Notes under the pieces: model-generated
Databases searched by the model: none
What the model saw: only the letters and a program-made list of their open reading frames with translations
What the model was told of the DNA's origin: nothing
Position numbers and translations under genes: made by a program
Shown here: positions 16,821-25,390 of the stretch, piece after piece
How the letters are laid out: each line of letters opens with the position of its first letter
Numbering within the stretch: the stretch's first letter is position 1
Source: Maribacter flavus
GTDB lineage: Bacteria; Bacteroidota; Bacteroidia; Flavobacteriales; Flavobacteriaceae
Length of the DNA stretch: 64,000 bases
Direction of reading: 5' to 3'
NCBI RefSeq assembly: GCF_008386635.1
Contig: NZ_VUOE01000001.1
Coordinates: 2,223,857 to 2,287,856, forward strand

Positions 16821-16918
16821 GCATTCAAAGTTGCCAATACAAAACCTAGCAGCTACCGCTGCGGGCCCTTATTTTTGTCCGAACTGGCAACAAGGTTTGC
16901 ATTTCTCCTAAAAATAAA

Positions 16919-16942
16919 GAACCACGCCAATTGGCGTGGTTC
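16919..16942 (-). terminator. Rho-independent terminator of tRNA-Arg
   Basis: A perfect 24-bp palindrome with 12-bp arms, gaaccacgccaa / ttggcgtggttc. In the tRNA's direction it is followed by a T-rich run (tttatttttag). It starts 10 bp after the tRNA 3' end. Confidence 0.85.
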
Positions 16943-16952
16943 TCGAGTGTAG

Positions 16953-17026
16953 TGATCGCGACACGATTCGAACGTGTGACCGTCTGCTTAGAAGGCAGAT
17001 GCTCTATCCAGCTGAGCTACGCGACC
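16953..17026 (-). tRNA. tRNA-Arg (anticodon TCT)
   Basis: A 74-nt cloverleaf on the minus strand. The acceptor GGTCGCG pairs with CGCGATC (one G-T), the D-arm is GCTC/GAGC, the anticodon stem TCTGC/GCAGA encloses loop CTTCTAA, and the T-arm ACACG/CGTGT encloses TTCGAAT. The discriminator is A; CCA is not encoded. Its 3' end is the apparent target of the island to its left. Confidence 0.96.
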
Positions 17027-17139
17027 ATAGAACATTTAAAAGAATGGGTTTTTTAAATGTGGGTGCAAATTTAGTAAAAAATCCATACTGTTAAAACCAA
17101 AATCAATAAAAGATAATACGGTAATGGTGAAGGGTTGGG

Positions 17140-17592
17140 TCAAGTTTTTTTGTATCCGTCGTATTTATCAAAGTTATCGTATAACTGGTCCAGGACCTGA
17201 TAGAAGGTTTCAAAGGCTTCTTCTGAAATATGAATGGTACTGACCCGCCTTAAATCCTGAATTAAGGGAAGTACTTTTTTCATGAGCTTTTGGCCCTCTT
17301 CTGTCATCACCAATTTGTAGCGCTTTTGATCGTCCCTAAATCGGGATTTTTTCAACAAACCCTTTTTGCAAAGTCCGCTGATGACGCGGGAGGTCGTCGC
17401 CCTATTTCTAAAATTGGATTTGGCAATGTCTGCCTGGGAAGCATCGGTACCTTCTAAATGCACCCGTTGGAGAATGACCCACTGTTCAATGGTTAGGTCA
17501 ATATCATTATCATCGAACACTTGTAAAAAAGTACTTTGCACCTTTTTAAGGGTACGGTCAATGTATACGCCAAATCCTTCGGTACGGTCCAT
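17140..17592 (-). CDS. MarR-family transcriptional regulator
   Basis: A 150-residue winged-helix regulator from the ATG at 17592. Longer in-frame versions would run through the divergent promoter and operator and give an unlikely hydrophobic N-terminus. MarR features: the helix pair EQWVILQRVHLEGTDASQADIA, the recognition segment RNRATTSRVISGLCKKGLLKKS and the wing RDDQKRYKLVMTEEGQKLM. It is divergent from the homogentisate pathway operon, with a 6-bp inverted repeat between them, so it is probably the local repressor responding to a pathway intermediate, as HmgR-type regulators do; this is inference. Confidence 0.88.
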   Translation of the reverse strand: MDRTEGFGVYIDRTLKKVQSTFLQVFDDNDIDLTIEQWVILQRVHLEGTDASQADIAKSNFRNRATTSRVISGLCKKGLLKKSRFRDDQKRYKLVMTEEGQKLMKKVLPLIQDLRRVSTIHISEEAFETFYQVLDQLYDNFDKYDGYKKT

Positions 17593-17636
17593 ATTTCGCC
17601 TTTCGTCGAACAAAAATACATAGAAAATCGTTAAAA

Positions 17637-17654
17637 TTGTTGTTAATGCAACAA
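17637..17654. promoter_or_regulatory. MarR-type operator palindrome
   Basis: TTGTTGTTAATGCAACAA: perfect 6-bp arms TTGTTG/CAACAA around six bases, midway between the divergent marR and aminotransferase starts. TTG...CAA palindromes are typical MarR sites. Confidence 0.55.
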
Positions 17655-17706
17655 AATGGATTTTTTTTTGTAGATTTAGACCGGATTGATGAACCAAGTA
17701 AACATC

Positions 17707-18813
17707 ATGTCGATACAATTCAAAACATTTATTTTAGAAGACAGCACCTATAAAGGTGGCAGCAAGAAAATTGTAATGCCCCAAGGTATTGAAGTCCATA
17801 AATTGTCCTCCAACGAAAATCCACTGGGGTATTCGCCAAAGGTGAGACAAGCCCTCATGGCTTCGCTTGATGATTTGAGCCAATATCCGGACAATACGGA
17901 TATTCGTTTGCGCCAGGCCTTGGTAAAGGATTTTGACCAAGCACTTTCTGAAGATCATTTTATAACGACGAACAGCGGTTCGGAAATTATCGACCTAATT
18001 TCAAAGGCCTTTCTTGGGGAAGGGGATACCGTCATTGTGAGTCAGCCGTGCTTTCTACCCTATACTGCGTTTACAAGGTGGATGGGAGCAACGGCAATCA
18101 ATGTACCTATGACCACGAATTTTGAATATGATTTTGAGGGTATTTTGAAGGCTATTTCCGATAGTACCAAATTGGTCTTTTTGGCTTCGCCCAACAATCC
18201 CTCAGGAACCTATATTCCAAAAGACGTTTTAGAGGATTTTATGAACAAAGTTCCGGAACATGTAATCGTGGTTCTGGATGAGGTGTATCGGCATTTTGCC
18301 GATGCCCCGGATTATGTGACAGGGCTTCCCTTTGTAAAACAGAACAAAAATATCATCGCGATCAACAGTTTTTCCAAGACCTACGGGTTGGCCGGACTTC
18401 GTATAGGGTATTGCTATGCACCGTTACACATCAGCAGTTACATCCGAAAAATATGTAAACCTTTTTTATTGTCCACCTTGGCCTTGGAAGGGGCTATAGC
18501 CGCATTAGAAGATGGGGAATTCGTACAAGAGACCGTGGATTTGGTTCGAAAGGAACGAGCTTTTGTGTTGCATGGATTGAAGGAATTACATATTAAATAT
18601 TGGCCCACCCAGGGAAACTTTGTCATGATCCAGCCGCCAATATCGGACACCGAGTTGGTAAAACAGATGGAACAAAAAGGAATTATGGTACGGCCTGTGG
18701 GTAATTTTGGTGCCCCTGGTAAAGTCCGTATCTCATTCGGTACCCGGGCGGCAAATAACGCTATGTTGGATGCCTTGGAAGCGGTCATCAAACAAAAAGA
18801 AGTAACAACGTAA
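17707..18813 (+). CDS. Class I/II PLP aminotransferase (HisC-like; probable aromatic amino acid transaminase)
   Basis: About 369 residues from ATG 17707; an ATG at 17689 in the same frame is an alternative. PLP-fold landmarks: SSNENPLGYSP, the substrate/PLP loop TTNSGSEIIDL, ASPNNPSGTY, LDEVYRHF, and the Schiff-base Lys in NSFSKTYGLAGLRIGY. The overall pattern is that of histidinol-phosphate aminotransferase relatives, but its place as first gene before HPPD suggests that it converts tyrosine to 4-hydroxyphenylpyruvate. It could instead be a true hisC paralogue; no other his genes are nearby. Confidence 0.85.
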   Translation: MSIQFKTFILEDSTYKGGSKKIVMPQGIEVHKLSSNENPLGYSPKVRQALMASLDDLSQYPDNTDIRLRQALVKDFDQALSEDHFITTNSGSEIIDLISKAFLGEGDTVIVSQPCFLPYTAFTRWMGATAINVPMTTNFEYDFEGILKAISDSTKLVFLASPNNPSGTYIPKDVLEDFMNKVPEHVIVVLDEVYRHFADAPDYVTGLPFVKQNKNIIAINSFSKTYGLAGLRIGYCYAPLHISSYIRKICKPFLLSTLALEGAIAALEDGEFVQETVDLVRKERAFVLHGLKELHIKYWPTQGNFVMIQPPISDTELVKQMEQKGIMVRPVGNFGAPGKVRISFGTRAANNAMLDALEAVIKQKEVTT

Positions 18814-18859
18814 AAAATTTAGCAACTATGTTGCATTAATAACAATAAAATAGAAACAT

Positions 18860-19990
18860 ATGTCAACAACCATAGCAGCAGAGAAGAAGCAGGATAAAGC
18901 AACTGATTTTATGCCCATTAATGGCACGGATTATTTGGAACTCTATGTGAGCAACTCCAAACAAGCGGCCCATTTTTATAAAACCGCCTTCGGGTTCGAA
19001 TCCTTGGCCTACAAAGGCTTGGAGACCGGGAGTAGGGAGTTTGAGTCCTATGTCGTCCAACAGGACAAAATTCGGTTGGTATTAACATCCCCTTTAAAAA
19101 GTGGTACGGAAGTAGGTAAGCATATCGATAAACACGGCGATGGCGTTAAGGTAACTGCCCTTTGGGTAGATGATGCTACGTATGCTTATGAAGAGGCTGT
19201 GAAACGGGGCGCCAAAAGCTTTATGAAACCCCAAGTGGAGGAAGATGATCACGGAAAAGTGGTGCGTTCCGGAATTCACACCTACGGAGAGGTAGTCCAT
19301 ATCTTTGTGGAACGAAAGGATTATAACGGGGTCTTTTTGCCCGGATATCGGAAATGGGAATCAGACTATAAGCCAGAGTCCGCCGGACTCAAATTTGTGG
19401 ACCACATGGTAGGAAATGTGGAAGAGGGAAAAATGAACTATTGGGTGAAGTTCTACGAGGATGTCATGGGCTTCAAACAGATTCTTTCCTTTGATGATAA
19501 GGATATTTCTACAGAATACACGGCCCTCATGAGCAAGGTGATGAGTAACGGTAACGGGCGTATCAAATTCCCTATTAACGAACCGGCTCCCGGAAAGAAA
19601 AAATCCCAAGTGGACGAATATCTCGAATTTTACGAAGGCGAAGGGGTACAGCATATAGCTGTAGCTACGGACGATATCGTGAAAACGGTATCCGACCTTA
19701 AAAGCAGGGGGGTGGAATTTTTGACCGTTCCCACCACCTATTATGATGTGCTAACCGAAAGGGTGGGTAAAATAGACGAGGATATAGATTCCCTGCGAAA
19801 ACTGGGAATTTTGGTGGATCGTGACGATGAAGGTTATTTGTTACAGATTTTCACCAAAACGGTACAGGCAAGGCCCACCATGTTCTTTGAAATCATTCAA
19901 AGAAAAGGAGCTACTTCCTTTGGAAAAGGAAACTTTAAGGCATTGTTCGAGGCCATTGAGCGGGAGCAAGAGTTGAGGGGTACTTTGTAA
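18860..19990 (+). CDS. hppD: 4-hydroxyphenylpyruvate dioxygenase
   Basis: Non-haem Fe(II) dioxygenase turning 4-hydroxyphenylpyruvate into homogentisate (tyrosine catabolism, cytosol). 376 residues, two vicinal-oxygen-chelate modules. Iron ligands visible: His182 (FVDHMVGNV), His265 (GVQHIAVATDD), Glu344 (MFFEIIQRKG). The C-terminal segment GKGNFKALFEAIEREQ is the conserved HPPD tail. It follows the aminotransferase by 46 bp in the same operon. Confidence 0.96.
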   Translation: MSTTIAAEKKQDKATDFMPINGTDYLELYVSNSKQAAHFYKTAFGFESLAYKGLETGSREFESYVVQQDKIRLVLTSPLKSGTEVGKHIDKHGDGVKVTALWVDDATYAYEEAVKRGAKSFMKPQVEEDDHGKVVRSGIHTYGEVVHIFVERKDYNGVFLPGYRKWESDYKPESAGLKFVDHMVGNVEEGKMNYWVKFYEDVMGFKQILSFDDKDISTEYTALMSKVMSNGNGRIKFPINEPAPGKKKSQVDEYLEFYEGEGVQHIAVATDDIVKTVSDLKSRGVEFLTVPTTYYDVLTERVGKIDEDIDSLRKLGILVDRDDEGYLLQIFTKTVQARPTMFFEIIQRKGATSFGKGNFKALFEAIEREQELRGTL

Positions 19991-20349
19991 AACCAATGCT
20001 CGGGATAAAAGTATTGTGGTTGTAAGTGTGAAGGTCATAGTATAAAATTGTTCATTTTCTTTGCTTGTCCAAAGAAAACGAACCAAAACAAACGACACTT
20101 TTGAGTGGGATTTTTGACTTTAAGCAAGTCAAAAACCGCTCGCCAAACCCCGCGCCATGCCAATGCCTGGCTGAATTTCGGGGCTTTGGCATCGCTTATC
20201 CGGCGCAAAAGCCATACCGACTTCGTCGGCACAACATTCAGTACAAAGTGAATCGTGGTAAAGTCCTGATTTACGGCTTTTGCCGCTTTTATGCCACATG
20301 TACTAAAATGACTAACTTTAAAAGTAAGGAACAATTAAAATAAAATTCG
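19991..20349. other. Intergenic gap within the homogentisate operon, filled by a repeat-like element
   Basis: The 359-bp gap between HPPD and HmgA is unusual in an otherwise tightly packed operon. Overlapping frames of about 92 and 99 residues exist on both strands but encode low-complexity, unrecognisable peptides and look like chance frames of a repeat (see 20040-20330). Confidence 0.6.
20040..20330. repeat. Probable dispersed intergenic repeat element
   Basis: The stretch is GC-richer than flanking spacers. It contains a perfect 10-bp hairpin (TTTTTGACTT/AAGTCAAAAA, 20111-20135) and a GGCTTTTGG-type inverted segment. From memory, blocks beginning like 'ctttgcttgtccaaagaaaa' recur between genes in many Flavobacteriia genomes; no second copy is in this window, so it cannot be confirmed here. 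Confidence 0.5.
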
Positions 20350-21510
20350 ATGCCCATATATCATAAACAAGGAAACATACCCCCAAAACGGCACACGCAG
20401 TTCCGTAGGCCGGATGGGGAACTGTATTCGGAGCAATTGTTCGGCACCATAGGTTTTGATGGCATGTCCTCGCTGCTCTATCACCACAATAGGCCCACTA
20501 TGGTCAAGGAAATTGTAAAGAGCACGGATATGTCCCCAAAAATCGCCCTGGAAAAACACATTCGTTCGCTAAAATTGGTGAGTTTTAATGTGGAACCCAA
20601 GGACGACTTTCTGGAGGCACGGGAACCCCTATTGATCAATAATGATGTGCATATAGGCGTAGCGGCGCCACGGAAATCCGTCACGGATTATTTCTATAAA
20701 AATGCCGATGCGGATGAAATGCTCTTCATCCACAAGGGTACGGGTACGTTGCGAACTATTTTTGGTAATATTCCCTTTGAATATGGCGATTATCTGATTA
20801 TTCCTAGAGGGGTGATCTATCAAATCGATTTTAATTCTGTGGACAACCGGATTTTTTACGCGGAGTCCTTCACGCCCATTTACACCCCGAAAAGGTATAG
20901 AAATTGGTTCGGGCAGTTGTTGGAACATTCCCCGTACTGTGAGCGGGACTATAAACTCCCCCAAGATTTGGAAACCTTCACGGATCTGGATGACCATCTC
21001 ATGAAGGTCAAAAAACAGGGAACGCTGCATGAAATGATATACAAAGGGCATCCTTTTGATGTCGTGGGTTGGGACGGTTACAATTATCCCTACGGATTTT
21101 CAATCCATAATTTTGAACCGATTACCGGGAGGATACACCAACCGCCACCGGTACATCAGACCTTTGAGACATCGGCGTTTGTAATTTGTTCCTTTGTGCC
21201 CAGACTGTACGATTATCATCCAAAATCCATTCCGGCTCCCTACAACCATTCCAACATAGATTCCGATGAGGTACTGTACTATGTGGACGGTGATTTTATG
21301 AGCCGTAACGGAGTGGCCCCGGGCAATATTTCCTTACATCCTGCCGGTATCCCCCACGGTCCACATCCGGGTGCCGTGGAGCGAAGTATCGGCCAGAAAG
21401 GCTCCGAAGAATTGGCAGTTATGATAGATACCTTTAAACCCTTGATGGTTACGGAAAACGCCCTAAAATTGGATGATGGGGACTACTATCGTTCTTGGTT
21501 GAATTCGTAA
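20350..21510 (+). CDS. hmgA: Homogentisate 1,2-dioxygenase
   Basis: Ring-cleaving cupin dioxygenase giving maleylacetoacetate. 386 residues, the shorter bacterial form. Likely iron ligands: His300 (PAPYNH), Glu307 (SDEVLYY) and His336 (HPAGIPHGPHPG), in the expected spacing. The N-terminal jelly roll carries FIHKGTGTLRTIFG and YLIIPRGVIY. It lies 13 bp before the fumarylacetoacetase gene. Confidence 0.94.
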   Translation: MPIYHKQGNIPPKRHTQFRRPDGELYSEQLFGTIGFDGMSSLLYHHNRPTMVKEIVKSTDMSPKIALEKHIRSLKLVSFNVEPKDDFLEAREPLLINNDVHIGVAAPRKSVTDYFYKNADADEMLFIHKGTGTLRTIFGNIPFEYGDYLIIPRGVIYQIDFNSVDNRIFYAESFTPIYTPKRYRNWFGQLLEHSPYCERDYKLPQDLETFTDLDDHLMKVKKQGTLHEMIYKGHPFDVVGWDGYNYPYGFSIHNFEPITGRIHQPPPVHQTFETSAFVICSFVPRLYDYHPKSIPAPYNHSNIDSDEVLYYVDGDFMSRNGVAPGNISLHPAGIPHGPHPGAVERSIGQKGSEELAVMIDTFKPLMVTENALKLDDGDYYRSWLNS

Positions 21511-21523
21511 AAACCCAATTCTG

Positions 21524-22762
21524 ATGAAGCCTTTGACCACTTGGGTACACGTACCACAAAATTCGGATTTCACTATTTATAATTTGCCTTTTGGGATATT
21601 TTCTGCCGATGGAAAAGGCCCTAGGGCCGGTATGGCCATAGGCGAACAGATCGTGGACCTTTCTGTTTTGGCCAAGGCCGATGTATTGGCGGTGGAAGCA
21701 CGCTATTTTTTGCAATCCAGTCTGAACGATTTTATCGCCCTCGGTAAACCGATTACCAATAAGGTTCGGTTAGAGGTACAACGGTTGCTGATGGAGGAGG
21801 CTTCACCCCTTAAACATATACCCGATGCCTTCGTACCCCAAGAAAAGGCTACCATGCATCTTCCCGTCCAAATTGGGGATTATACGGATTTTTACAGCAG
21901 TTTGGAGCATGCCACCAATGTGGGCAAAATGTTCCGGGACCCTGAAAACGCGCTGCTGCCCAATTGGAAGCACCTTCCCGTGGGCTATCATGGCAGGGCA
22001 TCGTCCATAGTGGTAAGTGGTACCAACATACACCGACCCAAAGGGCAAATATTGCCAAAAGGAGCGGAAGCACCCGTTTTTAAACCTTCCGGTCGGTTGG
22101 ATTTTGAACTGGAGATGGCGTTTATTGTTGGGAAGGAAACCGAATTGGGGGAATCCATTCCTGTGGATAAGGCATCGAACTATATCTTTGGCATGGTGTT
22201 GTTCAACGATTGGTCCGCCCGCGATATCCAGAAATGGGAATATGTTCCCTTAGGACCTTTTTTGGGCAAAAGTTTTGCTTCGTCCATTTCCCCGTGGATC
22301 GTGACCTTAGAGGCCTTGGAACCCTTTAAGGTATCGGGACCCGAACAAGACCCGGAAGTGCTTCCCTATTTAAAAATCGAGGGTGCCCATAATTATGATA
22401 TCGATTTGGAAGTGACCCTCACCCCTGAACATTCGGAAACCCAAACCATCTGCCGTTCCAATTTCAAATATATGTATTGGAACATGGCCCAACAGTTGGC
22501 GCACCACACCGTAAACGGATGTAATGTGAAAGTAGGCGATATGATGGCCTCCGGTACCATTTCCGGGAAGGACGAAACGGCCTACGGCTCGCTTTTGGAG
22601 CTTTCTTGGGGCGGTAAAAAAACAATTCCGCTTACAAACGGACAAACCCGAACATTTATAGAAGATAATGACACCATAACCATGAAGGGGATTGCGGAAA
22701 GGGATTTTATAAAGGTAGGTTTCGGTGAAGTTTCGGGAAAAATTCTTCCCGCTAAAAAATAA
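21524..22762 (+). CDS. fahA: Fumarylacetoacetase
   Basis: Last step of the pathway, hydrolysing fumarylacetoacetate to fumarate and acetoacetate. 412 residues, the normal size. N-terminal SH3-like domain, then the catalytic FAH domain with DFYSSLEHATNVG, YHGRASSIVVSG, LDFELEMAFIVG and NDWSARDIQKWEYVPLGPF, including the metal-binding acidic residues. The next gene begins 3 bp after its stop. No maleylacetoacetate isomerase is seen in the operon. Confidence 0.95.
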   Translation: MKPLTTWVHVPQNSDFTIYNLPFGIFSADGKGPRAGMAIGEQIVDLSVLAKADVLAVEARYFLQSSLNDFIALGKPITNKVRLEVQRLLMEEASPLKHIPDAFVPQEKATMHLPVQIGDYTDFYSSLEHATNVGKMFRDPENALLPNWKHLPVGYHGRASSIVVSGTNIHRPKGQILPKGAEAPVFKPSGRLDFELEMAFIVGKETELGESIPVDKASNYIFGMVLFNDWSARDIQKWEYVPLGPFLGKSFASSISPWIVTLEALEPFKVSGPEQDPEVLPYLKIEGAHNYDIDLEVTLTPEHSETQTICRSNFKYMYWNMAQQLAHHTVNGCNVKVGDMMASGTISGKDETAYGSLLELSWGGKKTIPLTNGQTRTFIEDNDTITMKGIAERDFIKVGFGEVSGKILPAKK

Positions 22763-22765
22763 TAT

Positions 22766-23644
22766 ATGATAAAGACCATAGATCCAAAAAAGGTTTCCCA
22801 ACAGGAACTACATGCCTATCTTTTATCGGCCGTAGCGCCACGTCCCATTTGTTTTGCCAGTACGGTGGATAAAGATGGCAATGTCAATTTAAGCCCCTAT
22901 AGTTATTTCAATATTTTCAGTATCAATCCGCCCATCATGATTTTTTCACCCAATCGAAGCGGACGTGACGGATCCATGAAGCATTCCCATCAGAATGTAC
23001 TGGAAGTGCCGGAGGTGGTGATCAATATTGTCAACTACCCCATGGTGGAGCAAATGTCCTTGGCCAGTACTTCGTACGACAAGGGCGTCAATGAATTTGT
23101 GAAGGCGGGATTTACGGAGGTCCCCAGCGAAAAGGTGAAACCGCCCAGGGTAGGGGAGGCGCCGGTGGCCATTGAATGTTCGGTCACGGAAGTCATTGAA
23201 CTGGCCGATACCCCGGGAGCCGGAAACCTGATTTTGGCAAAAGTGGAATTGGTGCATATCAACGAGGCCTATCTGGACAAGGACGCACAATTGGATACCC
23301 AAAAATTGGATCTTGTGGGCCGCATGGGCGGTAATTGGTATACACGTTCCAGTGGGACATCGCTTTTTGAGATTCCAAAACCTATAAGAAACCAAGGAAT
23401 CGGCGTGGATCAACTACCCGAAAAAGTACGGAACAGTACCGTTTTAACGGGAAATAATTTAGGCCGATTGGGGAACCTGGAGGCCCTTCCCACACAGGAA
23501 TCCATCGATAGGATTGCGGCTTTACCCAAAATCAAGGAACTGTTGGAAAGCTCCATGGATACCGTAAAAATCCATAAGTTGGCCCAGCAATGGCTGAACG
23601 AGAATCGGACAGAGGAGGCCCTGGCGCTTTTGTGTATTCAGTAG
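22766..23644 (+). CDS. Flavin reductase family protein (FMN-binding split barrel)
   Basis: 292 residues. The flavin-reductase-like split barrel occupies about 1-205 (VAPRPICFAST, NLSPYSYFNIFS, PPIMIFSPN), followed by a ~90-residue C-terminal extension. Family members bind FMN and use NAD(P)H to supply reduced flavin or act as flavoredoxins. Four bases separate it from fahA, so it is co-transcribed with the homogentisate genes, but its role in tyrosine catabolism is not established. Confidence 0.85.
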   Translation: MIKTIDPKKVSQQELHAYLLSAVAPRPICFASTVDKDGNVNLSPYSYFNIFSINPPIMIFSPNRSGRDGSMKHSHQNVLEVPEVVINIVNYPMVEQMSLASTSYDKGVNEFVKAGFTEVPSEKVKPPRVGEAPVAIECSVTEVIELADTPGAGNLILAKVELVHINEAYLDKDAQLDTQKLDLVGRMGGNWYTRSSGTSLFEIPKPIRNQGIGVDQLPEKVRNSTVLTGNNLGRLGNLEALPTQESIDRIAALPKIKELLESSMDTVKIHKLAQQWLNENRTEEALALLCIQ

Positions 23645-23858
23645 GGATATAGTTCAAAATCCGTAGGTAGCGGGATAATCCATTGATATAAAAGATTGTA
23701 TGGTATTCCTTTAAGGGCTTACATAATCAACGTTTTGTCAAGTAGGGTGATTCATAATGAATAAAAAACAAACTTTCAAAGCAGTCAAACAAAAGTCCTT
23801 TTGAGGAAGCTCGATGATGGAGGAGTGTTAATTTTATCAATAACCAAAAGTATACGTT

Positions 23859-25382
23859 ATGCCAATCATTGGAAGTGTTATTAAAGGTATTATAGATGTT
23901 ACCGGTACAATTTCTGGAGAATCCGATCCTGTTGCGGAACAAAAGGAAGTTCTTAAATCCCTATTGGAGTCTGCAACCGAAACGCAATTTGGAACCGCCT
24001 ATAAATTTCCTGAAATCCTTTCCTCCGAGGACATTCAGCGCACTTTTGCGGAAACCGTTCCCTATTTTGACTACAATTCCATTAGTGCCAATTGGTGGGA
24101 AAAGATCCATAAAGGCGCGGAAAACGTCACTTGGCCCGGCAATCCGGATTACTTCGCACTAAGCTCCGGAACCACGGGAAAGACCAGTAAGCGGATTCCC
24201 GTAACGGAAGAAATGATCAAAGCAATTCGTTGGGCCGGTATCAAGCAGGTATTGGCCCTGAGTAATTTTGATTTTCCATCTGATTTTTTTGAAAAGGGTA
24301 TTTTGATGCTGGGTAGCTCTACAGACCTTATTGAACAAAAGGACCATTTGGAAGGTGAAATAAGTGGCATAAGTGCCAGTAATATCCCTTCATGGTTCCG
24401 GGGCTATTACAAACCTGGTGAGGAAATCGCCAAGATAGACGATTGGGACGAACGCGTGGAAAAAATAGTAGCCGAGGCTCCCAATTGGGATATTGGAGGA
24501 CTTAGCGGTATCCCTTCCTGGATAGAGTTGATGTTGAAAGAGGTCATAAAGGCCCATAATCTCAAAAACATCCATGAGATTTGGCCCAATCTGGAGGTCT
24601 ACACTTCCGGGGGTGTCGCTTTTGGTCCTTATGAGAAGAGTTTCAATGCCTTAATGGGTCGCCCAATAACGGTTATTGATACGTATTTAGCGTCTGAAGG
24701 GTTTATCGCTTTCCAGGCGAGACCGGAAACGGATGCCATGAAGTTGGTGACGGACAACGGTATCTATTTCGAGTTTGTTCCCTTTGACCCAGATTTGATA
24801 CAAGAAGATGGGTCACTAAGCCAAGAAGCGAAATCGGTGACGCTTGCTGAGGTGGAAAAAGGTCAAAATTATGTGTTGATCATTAGTACCGTTAGCGGTG
24901 CTTGGCGTTATCTTATTGGGGATACTATAGAATTTACCGATGTGGAACGGGCCGAAATCAAGATTACGGGCCGGACCAAGTTTTTTCTAAATACCGTTGG
25001 TTCCCAACTATCGGTTAATAAATTGGACGATGCCCTGCAGGAACTGGAGGATGCATTTGATGTGGAGGTACCGGAATATACGCTTTGTGCAAAAAAGTAC
25101 GACGACGGATTTTATCATACGTGGTATTTGGGAACCGATGCCCAACTGGACCTTAAGAAAGCGGCAGCTACCCTGGACGAGTCCTTAAAAAATGCGAACA
25201 AGAACTATAAGGTGGCACGCTCAAAGGCCTTGCAAGGGGTCAAGGTATTTGTCGTGAAACCCGATGTTTTTTACGAATGGAACGACCGGAACAAGAAAAA
25301 GGGCGGACAGGTTAAAATGGAGCGTGTCATGGACGAGGACAAATTCCAAGAATGGGAGGACTTTGTCCAAAAAGAACTATAG
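23859..25382 (+). CDS. GH3-like acyl-adenylating ligase (auxin-responsive GH3 family protein)
   Basis: 507 residues, a member of the GH3 branch of ANL adenylate-forming enzymes. Visible: the phosphate-binding loop YFALSSGTTGKTSKR (about 100), a Tyr/Ser-rich adenine pocket (VYTSGGVAFGPY), and GDTIEFTDVERAEIKITGRTKFF, with the hinge Asp/Arg region before the C-terminal domain. Plant relatives join amino acids to acyl acids; bacterial substrates are unknown. It stands alone after a 214-bp gap in which I see no other feature. Confidence 0.85.
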   Translation: MPIIGSVIKGIIDVTGTISGESDPVAEQKEVLKSLLESATETQFGTAYKFPEILSSEDIQRTFAETVPYFDYNSISANWWEKIHKGAENVTWPGNPDYFALSSGTTGKTSKRIPVTEEMIKAIRWAGIKQVLALSNFDFPSDFFEKGILMLGSSTDLIEQKDHLEGEISGISASNIPSWFRGYYKPGEEIAKIDDWDERVEKIVAEAPNWDIGGLSGIPSWIELMLKEVIKAHNLKNIHEIWPNLEVYTSGGVAFGPYEKSFNALMGRPITVIDTYLASEGFIAFQARPETDAMKLVTDNGIYFEFVPFDPDLIQEDGSLSQEAKSVTLAEVEKGQNYVLIISTVSGAWRYLIGDTIEFTDVERAEIKITGRTKFFLNTVGSQLSVNKLDDALQELEDAFDVEVPEYTLCAKKYDDGFYHTWYLGTDAQLDLKKAAATLDESLKNANKNYKVARSKALQGVKVFVVKPDVFYEWNDRNKKKGGQVKMERVMDEDKFQEWEDFVQKEL

Positions 25383-25390
25383 TTTTCGAT

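Larger units (their letters stand above)
16529..16952. other. Right-edge spacer of the island
   Basis: No open frame of interest. It holds a second partial copy of the tRNA-Arg 3' end (16804-16820), a long interrupted inverted repeat (GTTGCCA near 16830 facing TGGCAAC near 16885) and the tRNA terminator (16919-16942). The promoter of the dikinase set should lie between 16529 and about 16700, but no convincing motif was found. Confidence 0.5.
4335..17026. mobile_element. Putative genomic island at tRNA-Arg(TCT), about 12.6 kb
   Basis: The block starts at a tRNA-Arg 3' fragment (4335-4376), contains a tyrosine recombinase just inside that edge, and ends at the intact tRNA-Arg (16953-17026). 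Both tRNA ends lie in the same orientation, with the island on the 3' side of the complete gene, which is the topology expected of tRNA-targeting integration. The cargo is five genes in two convergent coupled sets (6191-12338 and 12360-16528). No transfer, replication or phage structural genes are present, so it would be a non-autonomous or degraded island. The 79% identity of the two ends leaves doubt. Confidence 0.5.

Noticed and set aside
17593-17718. An extended N-terminus for the MarR regulator
   Set aside because: It would code across the divergent promoter and the TTGTTG/CAACAA operator and gives a hydrophobic stretch foreign to the family.
20035-20343. Overlapping frames of 92 and 99 residues on both strands
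   Set aside because: Both lie in a repeat-like block, code for low-complexity peptides, and have no recognisable motif.
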